Shown here: piece by piece, positions 24,408-36,390 of the stretch
Numbering within the stretch: the stretch's first letter is position 1
Layout: each line of letters begins with the position of its first letter
Program-made: the position numbers and the translations under genes
The notes under the pieces: model-generated
The model's database searches: none
What the model was told of the DNA's origin: nothing
The model's input: the letters and a program-made list of their open reading frames with translations, nothing else
Assembly (NCBI RefSeq): GCF_010389155.1
Contig: NC_057766.1
Span: forward strand, 38,511,516 to 38,575,515
Length of the DNA stretch: 64,000 nt
Source of the DNA: Erigeron canadensis
Lineage: Eukaryota; Streptophyta; Magnoliopsida; Asterales; Asteraceae
Reading direction: 5' to 3'

Positions 24408-25085
24408 GTAGTTAATTAACCCGAATTCAAGCTTTATAGTGTTAAGTTATGTTGATGTTTAAAAATTATATGATGGTTCAACCATACTTATAATCTCAGA
24501 ATATTATACCTTATATTTCATAAATATAATTAGCTTATTAACTCGCATAATATACGATTAATTTAAAATCTGTTATTATAAAATTATTTAGATGACTGAA
24601 ATTTAAAAACCATGTATAAAATATTAGAATTTTTAAAATACATATATAAATTACATGCGACTTAAGCCAGAAAAGAAATACATTTTAAAACAATTAAAAA
24701 ATAATTTAAACTTTAAATATGATGATTTCATAAATCAAGATAATAAAAAAGAAATAATTAATATGAAAAAGTTTATTAATGACAAGTAAGCATTGTTTAA
24801 AAACTAATGATGTCATTATAATTTTGTTTTATTTATATAATAGAATAAAATATTAGAGTTTTTAAAATAAAATTATAAATTACATGTGACTTAAGCCAGA
24901 AAAGAAATACGGAGTACATTTTAAATCAATTAAAAAATAATTTAAACTTTAAATATGATGATGTCATAACTGAAGATAATAACAAAGAAATAATTAATAT
25001 GAAAAAGTTTATTAATGACAAGTAAGCATTGTTTAAAAATTAATGATGTCATTAAAATTTTGTTTTATTTATATAAATAGATAGA
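24408..25085 (-). mobile_element. Helitron-like element with an internal tandem duplication
   Basis: It is homologous to the cleaner copy at 33939-34360. The minus-strand 3' end GGGTTAATTAACTAC corresponds to that copy's GGGTTAATTAACTAG, and its 5' end starts TCTATCTATTTATATAAAT. A segment of about 200 bp is present twice in tandem with a period of 229 bp (CTTAAGCCAG at 24661 and 24890). It has no coding capacity. Confidence 0.5.
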
Positions 25086-25112
25086 TATATCATCTTTATT
25101 ACGAAAATAAGT

Positions 25113-25534
25113 ATATACTATATTATAAAGTAAATTTTTACCGTCTAAATTTTAAATTTCAACATTTACTTTTTCAAAATGTCTCCCTATCTATTCTATA
25201 TTTAACTACAATAACTATATTACTTTTTCTTCTTTCTCAAATCTCAAGCAATCATTTTTTTCTCTCCTGCATAAGTTATTTATTCTTTCAATTCATTAAA
25301 AATCTTTTATCTCAAAAACCGTACATCGATAAATTATATGGGTGTTCTTAAAATTTCATGCTCTCATTAGAGATGTCATTCGATATACTTTCGACGAATT
25401 TTTAAATCCGAGTGCAGAACCCGTACGGCTAAGGTATTTGGTTATCATATTCTATGACCTATAACACTCTATGAACTATCATGAGTCATGACTTCCACCA
25501 TCTCACCGTCGCAATGGATGAGTATTTGCTCTCG
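25113..25534 (+). mobile_element. Helitron-like element, family A copy 3
   Basis: It shares the 5' TATACTATATTATAAAG, the middle (TCTCATTAGAGATGTCATT) and the 3' end (TATTTGCTCTCG followed by T) with the copies at 7002 and 19994. The first bases are mutated, so the left boundary is approximate. Confidence 0.5.
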
Positions 25535-28500
25535 TTATGATAAATAAGTAAAATAAAAAAACAAGTTTGAAAACAAAATATCGTCGACTGCTCGTTTTTC
25601 AAACTCTACGAACGGCAAAAACACGCCCAATTTCAGTATGAGAACTAAAAACATAAGTTGGGTTAATATAAAACTTCTAATATTCAATAACTTAATATAG
25701 ACTTTAACATAAGTCATCGATTCATTCTATGTGGTCTAAGAGGATACATTTTTAAGGGTTTTTTTTATAGCTTTTATAGATTAAAGTTGAAAAATAAGAT
25801 AATGCTATATTGTATTATGTATATTAAATGACACTTTAACGAAATTACATAATAATTTAAAAAATGTAATGAAGAAAAACTGTTGTATTTTTTTACGGTC
25901 AACTAAAGACTATATAGCCTGGACTCGTCTTAGGTAACTCGATGGTAAAACTTACCGCCAACTGGCTCAGCCCTGTCGGATGAAGCCAATGCCGTTGGTC
26001 CAACGATCCAGGAAAAACACGTTATCCGTCCGCCAACAAATAGAACAACGAATTAATTGTAAAACTCAATGCTTATTAAAACTTAAACTTTGGTCTTCCT
26101 ACATTATAGCCCTCATTACAAGATTACCATGCCAATCGAAAATAGTACTTTGTAAATAGTTATTGAGTTAAGTTAACCATATTAAATACGTTTGTTTACA
26201 CTGTATAAAACATTAAATTTATGCCTTACATTCTATAAAAACATTAAATTCACCATAAGCATTATAGTATAATACTAGTTTATTTTTTAAGAAAATATTA
26301 AACGTGACCTTTAGTGTTGCATTTAACGTACATAAAAAGTTTGTACTTTTCATACTAAAAACTTACTCTTAATTTGAATTTTACGGTAAATGTATAATTA
26401 TATAATGCACCCTAATTACAACCGAAAGACTGCATTTACAAGGGCTACCAAAGTAAATGTGAAGGTCTTTGTTTTCCTTACGTTAGACAATTTAGTGAAA
26501 ATCAATAGTATAATAATTTATTTTAAGAAAATGTTAAACTCAATCTTTAGGGTTATATTTTATGTGCATAAAAAGTTTATACATTCCATATTAAGAACTC
26601 ACTTTTATATTAATATACAACTACATAATGCACATTAATTACATATTAAAAACTCACTTTTATAGTAAATGTACAACTACATAATGCACATTAATTACAG
26701 TGTAAATACTGCATTTAGCAAAGGCTACTAAAGTAGATGTGAAAGTCTTTGTTTTCCCTCAAATTCGACAATTTAGTGAGAATCAATTATTAATACCTGA
26801 AATATTTTGTTACAAAAATTATGTTAACGTCAATCTAAAATCAGCTCGTTAAAATATAAATTATATCGCTTTTGCTTAATTTTATCCCAAACATCTATAT
26901 TCACACACCAATTTCTAATGATTGATCCATTGTCCAAGATATACTTATGGGAGTAATTTTTAATGGAATATTTATGGTTTTTAGGTGTAGGGTGTAAATG
27001 GTGATGGAGTTCCATTGTCCAATAATTGAACAGTCAGAATTCACGAGTACAACTATCAAAAATAACCGAAAACTCTATCACTCTCACATTGTTCTACGTT
27101 TCGCGTGCTTCCATAAAATTTTCATCTGTCTTCTCTTGTTACTGAAAAACTACTTTTACTTCATTTATGTGTAAAGGGACGCGGTTTATAGATAGTGGGC
27201 AAATTACATAAATTTGAGACGTATAATACACTTACGAATACGTTTATATATAGAGAAAGTTTTGAACCAATATAAATAACCAATATGTCAGACAGATTAC
27301 GTATACGTTTTGCGCGAAAACATGCCATTAGAGTAATTTTCAAGTTTTAATCCTTGCCAAATTCTCACCTTATAACTTACGAAATTAAATTTTTAGAGTG
27401 AATGTTTACCAAAGCAATTTAGTGGACCCTGCCACCGGGAACAGGGAGCAACGGACTCCGACCACGTTACTAATAGGTCATAATAAACTCTAATAAGGAT
27501 GCATTCTGCATCTCTAAATTATTTTGATGTTTTATTATGATAATATTGGTCATTAAGTTAATTTAATTATACTAAAATTCTAACAAATAATTTAAATATT
27601 TATCAAAAATGGATTTCTTTAAGTTAGATGTATGTGGCTTAATCATAATATTTTCAAATCATGTTTAACCTCTTTTTTTAACGACCTATAAATGTTTAGC
27701 TTGTAAGACTTAAATTCAAACGTCTTATAAACTACGCCTTACTATTAAACCACTCTAATGTTGGTTATTAACATCATATATAGTACTAATAGTGTTCAGG
27801 CCCGTCTAATGTACATGTAGTTTCAAAATATATTAATCAAAGTTAAAAAAATTGGAATTCAAATATATTAAATAGATACCGAAATCAACTTGAAAATTTG
27901 CTAGCTGAATAGCCACTCCATCAGTCAAATTACACATAAAATTTCTCGCTCATTCACCATTGACCGAGTCATGTATAGTAGTGCCCTTCAAATAGCAAAA
28001 AAAAAAAAAGGGAAAAATTAGTAAGTTCTCTTGGTGTGTTTCTATGTATTTAATCCAATTTTTAAAAAATAAACCCCAAACAAATTAACCATAAGAATTG
28101 AACAAACATCTTTGCATACAGAATCCTACAGAATAATTATTCTGAATAAAAAAAGAAATCCAACCGAAGACATTCCAAACGTCGATCAAATGATTTTATC
28201 GGCTAATGCAAGAAAGATAAGGAAACAAATATTTGATCAAAAAAGGAGTCGAGCCAAACACCTTGCAAAGCCATCTCTTGTTGTGTTAAATCCTAAATAT
28301 ACCGTGGATCCCATGGTTTTATGTAAAGGTATTATTTAAAATTGATATCATGTTTTTCATAAGATCTGAAGTATATCCGTCATACATAATTTATAATGAT
28401 GATTTGTTCCACCATGCTAAATAATTATATTCAACACCATCTCAACATGTAGCATTTTCCCCTAATAGAACATCAAAATGGTGTAATTTTCAAAACAACG

Positions 28501-28960
28501 TGAAAACTTCAATTGGTGACTGGTGATCTGAAGAGACTGATGTTGATACAGAAGCACAAGCTAGCATGCACTCTGGGAAAGAAAACAATGATATGATCAT
28601 CTCATGGATTTTGAACAAATAATTAGTAACTCTGTACGTAATGGTAGCATGAAAGAAGCTAGTGAAATGCTTCAACCATAATGCCCTTGTCAATTAATGG
28701 TAAACGTAAAAGGTGGACGGACCATAAGTTACTTCCTGATCAATTGCAAAGTTATACCATGACTCAAATATATATATATGTTGACTGCGATACTATGATT
28801 CCGTGGCAACATACGTACTTTCCTATATATATATATATATTGCCACATAGGATTAAATCTTATGTGGCATCTTTATATTTTTTTGAATCTTATGTGGCAT
28901 CTTTATATTTTTTTTGAATACTCCGCCAATTAAGAGTGACGTTTATATGCCTTACGATGT
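25535..28960. other. AT-rich intergenic DNA, no gene seen
   Basis: There is an approximate direct duplication of about 240 bp around 26340-26560 and 26580-26790: TTTGTATTTCATA-like starts, TGCACATTAATTACA, and a GGCTACTAAAGTAGATGTG-like middle. A 75-codon ORF at 28112-28339 has no recognisable motif and I do not support it as a gene. Confidence 0.4.
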
Positions 28961-29019
28961 GGTCCAATATTGGCATTGCCTTTGGGTCTAGTTCATCCAA
29001 TGGCTTGCTGCCAACGGCC

Positions 29020-29817
29020 CTAAGCTGTAACCCCAGCGTGACTATTGATCGAGCCACCACTTGCATTGCTACTACTACTACTACTACTGATGGCGAACCC
29101 TGATAACGTATTAAGAGAAACTTAACACACATAGGTTCTTCATTTTCAACTTCATTTTTTCTTATATCTAACCGTGGACCATACCACTAATGAACCAGAT
29201 CGGCTGACGCTAGTCTCTTGGAGTATTTGAACACCGCTCGGCTTCAGCTCATCCTCAATCTGTTGCAGATATCAAATATCAACAACGTTAACACCATAAA
29301 ATTTATGTGAAAGACATGCCCCATATATATACCGGATAAACAGATATACGGTTCCTGGGGTCCTTGCCAGTTGCGTAACGTCCCACATCTGTGAGTAAGT
29401 ACCCAACAGGCCTCCCTGACACATCCCACTGCGAAAGAAAACCAGATCAAATTAATTAAGATGGAATTGTGTGTGTGAATGTTTAATCAGTATAGTACCT
29501 GATGACGTTGACGTTGATGATCTCCAAGGATTTCAAGGACAAACTCTGGAGATCGAGTAGTTTTTTAGATGAATGGTGGTGGTTGCTACTATGACCATTT
29601 CTTTCGGATCATCATAATAGGGAGACTCACGGAAGGTTGCACAAATCTGCAACTTGTTGCCATTATCACCAGTAACAAATGACCACCGAGGATCGTCAAT
29701 GGTAGGACTCTTAATTAGGACTGATAATCCGACAGAAGGCTTGGAGTGATTGATCGGTTCGACGTACATGTTCAAATCGATCATATTTGGATGGTGACAT
29801 GATGACAATAGTTGCAA
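29020..29817 (-). other. Unidentified multi-exon gene or gene relic
   Basis: Three consecutive exon-like segments on the minus strand have GT-AG borders and all join in phase 0. They are 29333-29428 (32 codons, WDVSGRPVGYLL start), 29185-29259 (25 codons, IEDELKPSGV start) and one starting at 29099 (GSPSVVVV start; it runs left past 29020 in this frame). A segment ending at a GT donor next to 29499 could precede them, but its frame has a stop just upstream. A protein-like frame at about 29533-29817 (containing DDPRWSFVTGDNGNK) does not continue into it. The TAG at 29020-29022 closes an alternative frame that reads the (AGT)n run as serines. I do not recognise the family. Either the exon model is wrong or the gene is decayed. 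Confidence 0.3.
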
Positions 29818-29991
29818 ACTTTTATGCTATATTAGCATTGTGACCCCATGATACGCATCGGTAAATTATCTTATGGGGTAATTCTTGAATAAGGATATTT
29901 GGAAGGTGGAATAATGGCAGTACGCTTTACCGCCACACTTTTGTATTGTGCTCGACGTCAACAATATCAGTGATACTGTAATTACTTCTTA

Positions 29992-30060
29992 CTAGATTTA
30001 GAACCGTGTCAAATACACGGATTATTTATAATATATTAAAGCTAAAATTAAATATATATA
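29992..30060 (-). mobile_element. Helitron-like 3' terminus
   Basis: On the minus strand the sequence ends with the hairpin arms CCGTGT and ACACGG followed by TTCTAAATCTAG, preceded on + by A. It resembles the end at 17208. The matching 5' end was not found. The 2.8-kb MULE-like element just downstream may have interrupted the element. Confidence 0.35.
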
Positions 30061-30478
30061 TAATTCAAGAAACGTCGTGAAAAAACAAACCAATAAATTC
30101 AAGAGTGTAACTAAAATTATGAAAAAACAAACTGCTAATTTCAAATATAAGTAATGTAATAAAAATCAAAGTAGCGGAATGTAATAGAGGAACATTGACG
30201 AAAACATGTAACTTGTTCGTCTATCAATATCATTGCAAGGCTTGTTATTGTAAAAGTTTTTCAACAATATAATCAAAGAAACTTCTTATAGTTTAAGAGA
30301 TCTTATTATAAAATAAATAAAATATACAAAAGAATGAAGTTAAAGATGTATTAGAGAATCAGCATGCTAATAACATTATACCTCTTACTTGTATGTAATT
30401 CTTATGGTTAAGCATACAAACTCGATGTTGAACAAAGCCGAGCGTCATCACCGCATATCATCATTGAATAACTTCAAA

Positions 30479-33293
30479 GGTATTTGTTCAAAAACCTTAA
30501 TTTTCCTTAAATCCGGCTTAATCTTAGTCCTTGGATCAATTTCATCAATGGTTGAGATTAACACTTACCTTCTAAATAAAATTAAAACACGGAGGGGTAT
30601 TATTGTAAATTTGTTAAATAAAACAAAATTTCTCTTTTCCCCTTCCTTTCCTGATGGATACACAAACACACAGGAACACATAGATACACACAAACACACA
30701 TTCTCTCCCTCTCTCCTCTCCACAAACGACGGCAACAACCACCACCACCGCTTCTGCCATCATTCTTGCGCTCCCTCTCTTTGTGGATCTCTATCTCAAA
30801 CCACTAGCAACAACAACAAATGAATGATAATGTTTTAGATATCACTAGAGTGATATTTTGTGTAGTTTGTGTTTTTTATACTAAAAATGGATAAACAAAC
30901 CATTTTCATCCATAATTTGTAATTTTTTCTATCATTTTTGTTTTTCATATGATGAAAAGTTGTATCTTTGGTTGTTATTGATTAAAATTTTTATATTGAG
31001 TTTTGCCCACAAAGTGTTTGATGAAATGTCTAAACCAAAGTGTATGTACTGAATTAAATTTGATTATATACGTATTTACTGATTATACAGCCAAACATAC
31101 TTGATTTTACATAGATCTATTCTTGAATTTGTTTAGTTTTATTTGTATTTAATATACTTTGTTATTTAGTACAATATTGCTTACAAAGTGTTTGATAAAA
31201 TGTCTAAACCGAAGTTTCCTATATATAATTTAGAACCAAATCACATTTGATTGAGTATTGCATACAAGGTGTTTGATGGAAAGTCGAAACCAAAGTTTGA
31301 TAATAAATTTGATCACTATAAAGTGATAATAGTTAATTCAACTTTCCTAACTCTGAATGTAGTATGTGTTGTAAACAATGTATATAATAGATAGAATATA
31401 TAGTCATTTAGTAAATAAGCTATTGAAAATCATAATTGATTTTACCTATACAGTGTGAAAATCATAAATGATTTTGTGTAGTACATTGATAAAAGCAAAA
31501 TGAGTTCCATAAAAAAAAAAAAAAACTATTCAAAATCAAAAATGATCTTACGCATACATTGGGGAAATGATTTTATGTAGCACATTGAGTCAAAACCATA
31601 ACGAGTTCCATAAAAAAAACCGTTTAAAATCATATATGATTTTAAACAAACAGTGTGAAGTCCAATGTATGCGTAGGGTTAGCCGTTACGACTTCAAACC
31701 TAAACTAAAGCGCGGGCCGCGGGCCCCCGTAATCACACTCAATGTGCAACACAAAATCAATGTGCTACACAAAATCATATATGATTTTGTATATTTTCTT
31801 GACAATGTTTGCGTAAAATCATATATGATTTTGTATAAGTTTTTCACACTGTATGCATAAAATCAAAATTGATTTTAAATAGGTTTATTTGTATAGAACT
31901 CATTTGTCTTGTCTCAAATTTATACTTAAAATCATATATGATTTTGAATAAATTTTTCATAGTGTATGCTTAAAATCAATTTTGATTTTGAATAAGTTTA
32001 TTTGTACGGAAGCATATACAAAATCATACATGAGTTTGAATATGTTTAATGATACCGAACTCACTTTTTTTGTTTAGATGTATGAATAAAATCATATATG
32101 ATTTTGTATAGGGTTTTGACACTCTATGGGTAAAATCATTTTTGATTTTAAATGATTTTCTTTGTATGGAAGTCATTTGGTTTTGTCTTAATGTGTTATA
32201 AAAAATCATATATGATTTTGTAAAGGTTTTCCCCAATGTATGCGTAAAATCATTTTTGATTTTGAATAGTTGATTTTGAATAGGTTTTTCACAATGTATG
32301 CGTAAAATCATTTTTGATTTTAGATAGTTCATTATATTTAGGATTTTCACACTGTAAGAGTAAATTCAAATATGATTTTAGGCATAAGAACACAGATAAC
32401 TAAAACCTCTATACAAAATCAAATTTAATAGTACAAAACAAAGTCACAAAACACAAACCTATATAATCTATATACAAAATCAAATATGATTTTACACATA
32501 CAGTTAAAAAATAGAAATCTCTATAATCTCTATACATAAATTTAATTCTTAATCATAAGTTTATTAAATCATATTATCAAACATTGATTTAGACATTTAA
32601 TCAAACACCTTATACAATACTCAATCATATATAAGAAACTTTGGTTTAGACATTTCATCAAACACCTTGTATGCAATACTCAATCAAATGTGGTTTGATA
32701 TTAAATTATATATAAGAAACTTTGGTTTAGACATATTATCAAACACTTTGTAGGCAATATTATACCAAACAACAAAGTCAGTTAAATAACCAATAAAAAT
32801 TAACATGTAGAATAGATCTAATCACATGTAATCTAATTACATTTTAATATTTCAAATTTACATAATAAAAAACCATATATTCATATTCAATAAATCCTCC
32901 ATTGTTATTAACATTTTCAAGATCAATTGATGATGAATGATAGAGATGTTAACGACGGCGGAGGCAACGATGGTTGTACCATTTCGATTAGAACGCGATG
33001 GTGACTTGAACACTTTGGTGGTAGCGGTGGTGGTGGTGGTTATGGTGCTGCTACTGATGGTGAGAGAGAGAGAAAGAGAGAAATATTTGTGCGTGTTTGT
33101 GTGTGGGGGGGGGGGGGGGGTGTTTGGATCCTAGAATAGATAATGGGGGAATGAGATAATGTGTCAAATTACAATATTACTCTTATGCGTGTTTTTTCTT
33201 TTTTAACATGGATTGTTGATCACTTTTGATCCAAGGGCTAAGATTTGACCCTTGGATTTCACAAATATTTAGGATTTTTAATGATTACAACCC
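30479..33293. mobile_element. 2.8-kb MULE-like element with kilobase-scale inverted arms
   Basis: The direct repeat TAACTTCAAA flanks the element (30469-30478 and 33294-33303), as expected for a 9-10 bp Mutator-type duplication. The two arms are imperfect inverted repeats over about 1.1 kb each: ATCTTAGTCCTTGGATCA at the left matches ATCTTAGCCCTTGGATCA read inward from the right, and the AAACACACA and ACCACCACC stretches and the TTGGTTTAGACAT words are mirrored. The centre (31.4-32.5 kb) is packed with AT palindromes. There is no transposase-like ORF; the 144-codon ORF at the left edge is arm sequence. Non-autonomous, divergent arms, so probably old. Confidence 0.7.
31440..32500. repeat. Array of AAAATCATATATGATTTT palindromes
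   Basis: The perfect 18-bp palindrome AAAATCATATATGATTTT occurs six times, at about 31626, 31771, 31815, 31928, 32088 and 32202. Variants such as AAAATCATTTTTGATTTT and AAAATCAATTTTGATTTT lie between them. Spacing is irregular (roughly 45-160 bp). At 31665-31745 the array is interrupted by a unique segment that includes the GC-rich GCGCGGGCCGCGGGCCCCC. All of this lies in the core of the MULE-like element. Confidence 0.8.
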
Positions 33294-33441
33294 TAACTTC
33301 AAATACATCTGGATAATATGGGTCGCGCGATTGTAGTTTTAGTAAACTAAAATCAACGTATAATTTAAAATTGGAAACAAAAAATATTAAAGCTATTTCA
33401 ACTATGTATAAAGAACATAATACTTATGAAGAAACCAAATA

Positions 33442-33678
33442 TCTATACTCCTTAATAAAACAAATCTCCCCTATTAATTATTTATGTCTTTGAACCATCT
33501 TATTTGCCCTTGGATATTTTTATTCCCATAATACCCTCTACATCCTAAAATCAGGCACGCTCCAACCACTGTCCCTCTTTTGTAACCTGCAATTTTGTTA
33601 ACGCTGGTATGGAAATTACTACCATCAACCGCCATCACTTCCGTCCACCGCCGCAGCATCGCGCGGGTATTCATCTAG
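33442..33678 (+). mobile_element. Short Helitron-like element
   Basis: It starts TCTATACTCCTTAATAAAA after A and ends with the GC-rich CACCGCCGCAGCATCGCGCG region and TTCATCTAG before T. It is related to 940-1247. The CTAG end and A|T insertion site fit a Helitron. Confidence 0.6.
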
Positions 33679-33838
33679 TCTATCTAAAAGAAATTTATCA
33701 CATTTTCAAGGAAAAAAGAAAAGGGCTCTGTGAGAACATAATATTTTTCTCGTATACGTATGAAGTATATTATGATTTATATATATTGTATTTATCTGAT
33801 ATATCTTTTGAGTATTTGAATATATTTATTATTTTACT

Positions 33839-34565
33839 TAGTTATTATTTATTTTGATCTTGATTAAAATATCGATTGATAATATATATCCACTAAATTA
33901 GATAATTATATCCATTGAGTTTTACTTATATAATAAAACTAGTTAATTAACCCGGGTTCAACCCGGACATATTAATAAAAATTTTATAAAAACGTATTTG
34001 CTCCACTGAAGTTGCGGCAGTTCACTCATAACCTTGAAATAGTATACCTTAAAATTAACTAATTAACGCGCATAATATACAGATAATTTATTAATCTAGA
34101 TGATTGAACTTAAAATACCATGTATAAATTAGAGTTTTCAAAAAAAAAAAAAATTAAAGAAAAAATAACATCATGAAATAACAAAAGTATAAATATAATA
34201 ATTTTTAATAAGAAAAGTGTTTATATATGACATCATAAATAGATAAAATAAAAAAGGAAAAACCCTTTTAAGAATGAAGTTGAAATTGACAAATAAGCTA
34301 CTTATATATAATAGTGATGTCATAACAATCTTCTTTATTTAGTATAAAGAAAGATAAAGATATCCTCAATTCGTAGCCTAGAATAGATATTAATTTATGA
34401 ATACGCTATTTAATTTAGTATTATTTATTTTGATCTTGATTAAAATATCGATTGATAATATATATCCACTAAATTAGATAATTATATCCATTGAGTTTTA
34501 CTTATATAATATATATCCTCAATTCGTAGCCTGGGATAGATATTAATTTATAAATACGCTATTTA
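33839..34565. repeat. Tandem duplication, one copy carrying a Helitron insertion
   Basis: A segment of about 145 bp occurs twice. The first copy (33839-33938 plus 34361-34420) is split by the element at 33939-34360. The second (34418-34565) is uninterrupted and serves as the empty site. Shared landmarks are TTGATCTTGATTAAAATATC and TATCCTCAATTCGTAGCC. Confidence 0.7.
33939..34360 (-). mobile_element. Helitron-like element with 3' hairpin and CTAG end
   Basis: Read on the minus strand it starts TCTTTATCTTTCTTTATAC and ends with the hairpin CCGGGTTGAACCCGG then GTTAATTAACTAG. The flanks are A and T. The neighbouring unoccupied duplicate at 34418-34565 confirms both borders to within a few bases. 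It is related to 24408-25085. Confidence 0.7.
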
Positions 34566-36173
34566 ATCTAGTCACATATTGAAAATCTTAATTTAGAAAA
34601 ATCAAGAATTGTAATTGGTTAATTGAGGTTAGGTCAGTTGTGTAATGGTATATTAAGATTAAGATTTTATATTATCTTGTATGTGATTTTTATTTACTAA
34701 CATAATATAATAAAATAATATAGTGTAGATTATATCGTAAAGACTAAAGACCCAACTTTTGTAAAATCACGATGTTTGATTTCTTTTCGTTAGCACATGC
34801 TACGATATGGGCATAATTGTTCTTAATAAATGCCTCGTTATAAATTCACACCATACTTCGGTACATTTATCTAGTTGCTTTTTAGATTTTACCTTCAATT
34901 AATCTGAGTTTTGGCACATGATGTAACACTGTTTAAATTATAAAAGTTATTTTATACAAATGTTATTGGCCAATCATACATTCGACTAAAATGTTTTCTT
35001 TCTTACATTAAGAATGTATAGAAACCTCACGGATAAGTTTTGCTAGTAATTTTGAATTTTTGATAAACATAAGTTTTCTCGTCGTTAAAAGTTAAAACTT
35101 TAAGTTGAAATTTATGAGAACATAAAACTATGAATTGTGATCTATTAAATTCAGCCCAACAAGAAAACCGGTGAGAGGCATAGTGGCCCAACCTCCACTT
35201 CAATGCGCACGTGATCCATCATTTCTATATTAACCTTTTCCCTTTCTTTTTACCGTACTTTTTTTTAACAGAGATAATTTTGTATGAGAAATGATAATAG
35301 TATCATTATCTTTAATTAATTTACCACAATATACAAGAGTTACAACACACGGTATAAGTCAATAATGCATATATGTGGTAGATTTATCATTTGTTGTGGT
35401 ACAGATATCACTTCCCATAATATATCTTTGTACCGATACGAAACACACGTTAACAGTTTATGGCTTAGCAGGCTATTTACAATTCCAAAGTATATGGGAG
35501 CATATAAGCTTATTTTCGGGCTTAGCCTATTTACAATTCCATACAAGCTTATTTTTTGATAGGATTGTCGTTAATCTTAATAAAAAATATGTACTATTCA
35601 TATCAAAATTTCATCGCCTTAAATTTATAGTAAAACTACCACTAGTTAATGCAATAGAGTTGTCACTAACAAATTTTTGAATATTATATGCGTATCCATA
35701 CACCTGACAACTAATAACAATCCAAAACACATCGACAATTTTTAAGAAACGTTTCACTGACTAGTATGAGTAGTTAGTGTGACTAGTATGAGTAGTTAGT
35801 GTGAGATAAGGGACATAACAATAAATTCCCTCATTGTGACTTGTAAAGGACGAAGAGTGGTCAATTGATTGTCTCCTCAATGAGACGTCTCGAAATAGTA
35901 CCATTGATATAAATTACCCACATATAGCATATAATTTCCGCTTTGGTGCCCATACATCTCATGGCTTTGTTCGTAATCCGGCTCGTACTCCTTTCTGAAA
36001 CACATCTACTAGTTTAAAATATGTTTTCACTTAAATATCCAATATTTTTTCTATACGGCAACAGCATGTAACAGTGCCATCTTTATAAAATATCATTTCA
36101 ATTAATCAGGATAGAAAAATCTATGAACGTAATACAAAACAAAAGAAAACATAAAATATATATATGAACAGTT
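34566..36173. other. AT-rich intergenic DNA, no gene seen
   Basis: It contains a short tandem duplication of GACTAGTATGAGTAGTTAGT at about 35760-35803 and a repeated GGCTTAGC..CTATTTACAATTCC motif near 35463 and 35520. I see nothing with gene character before the tRNA. Confidence 0.4.
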
Positions 36174-36247
36174 GACCGCATAGCGCAGTGGATTAGCGCG
36201 TTTGACTTCGGATCAAAAGGTCGTGGGTTCGACTCCCACTGTGGTCG
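36174..36247 (+). tRNA. tRNA-Arg (anticodon TCG)
   Basis: This 74-nt cloverleaf has no intron. The acceptor arm GACCGCA pairs with TGTGGTC (one G-T pair) and G is the discriminator base. The anticodon stem TTTGA/TCAAA encloses the loop CTTCGGA, giving TCG, which reads CGA (Arg). The T arm has the box-B sequence GGTTCGACTCC. A T run at 36255-36259 can end pol III transcription. The AT-rich upstream sequence (TATATATATG) is usual for plant tRNA genes. The small membrane-protein gene starts about 140 bp downstream on the same strand. Confidence 0.95.
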
Positions 36248-36390
36248 TTTATCGTTTTTGTATTGGAAATGGATGGACTGGTTTAACATTCTTGAAAAGG
36301 ACCATGCCTAAAACCTTATTAGTCAAACAACCCTGATTAAGATTAATTAGTTAATCATTATTTCCCACCAATCTGAATTCTGAAGGAAGA

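Noticed and set aside
28112..28339. 75-codon ORF on +
   Set aside because: No recognisable motif, no splice context, AT-rich surroundings and no second line of evidence.
30389..30823. 144-codon ORF on +
   Set aside because: It runs across the left border of the MULE-like element into its inverted arm, and its composition follows CT- and AC-rich leader repeats. No domain is visible.
31440..32500. Repeat array that might be taken for a CRISPR or satellite array
   Set aside because: Spacing is irregular, repeats are palindromic variants without unique spacers of fixed length, and the host is a plant. It lies symmetrically inside a transposon.
33105..33120. G16 run (also C16 at about 4208 and G15 at about 59157) as possible functional quadruplex sites
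   Set aside because: Uninterrupted homopolymers of this length are often slippage or assembly artefacts, and the first two lie within transposons. I have no support for function.
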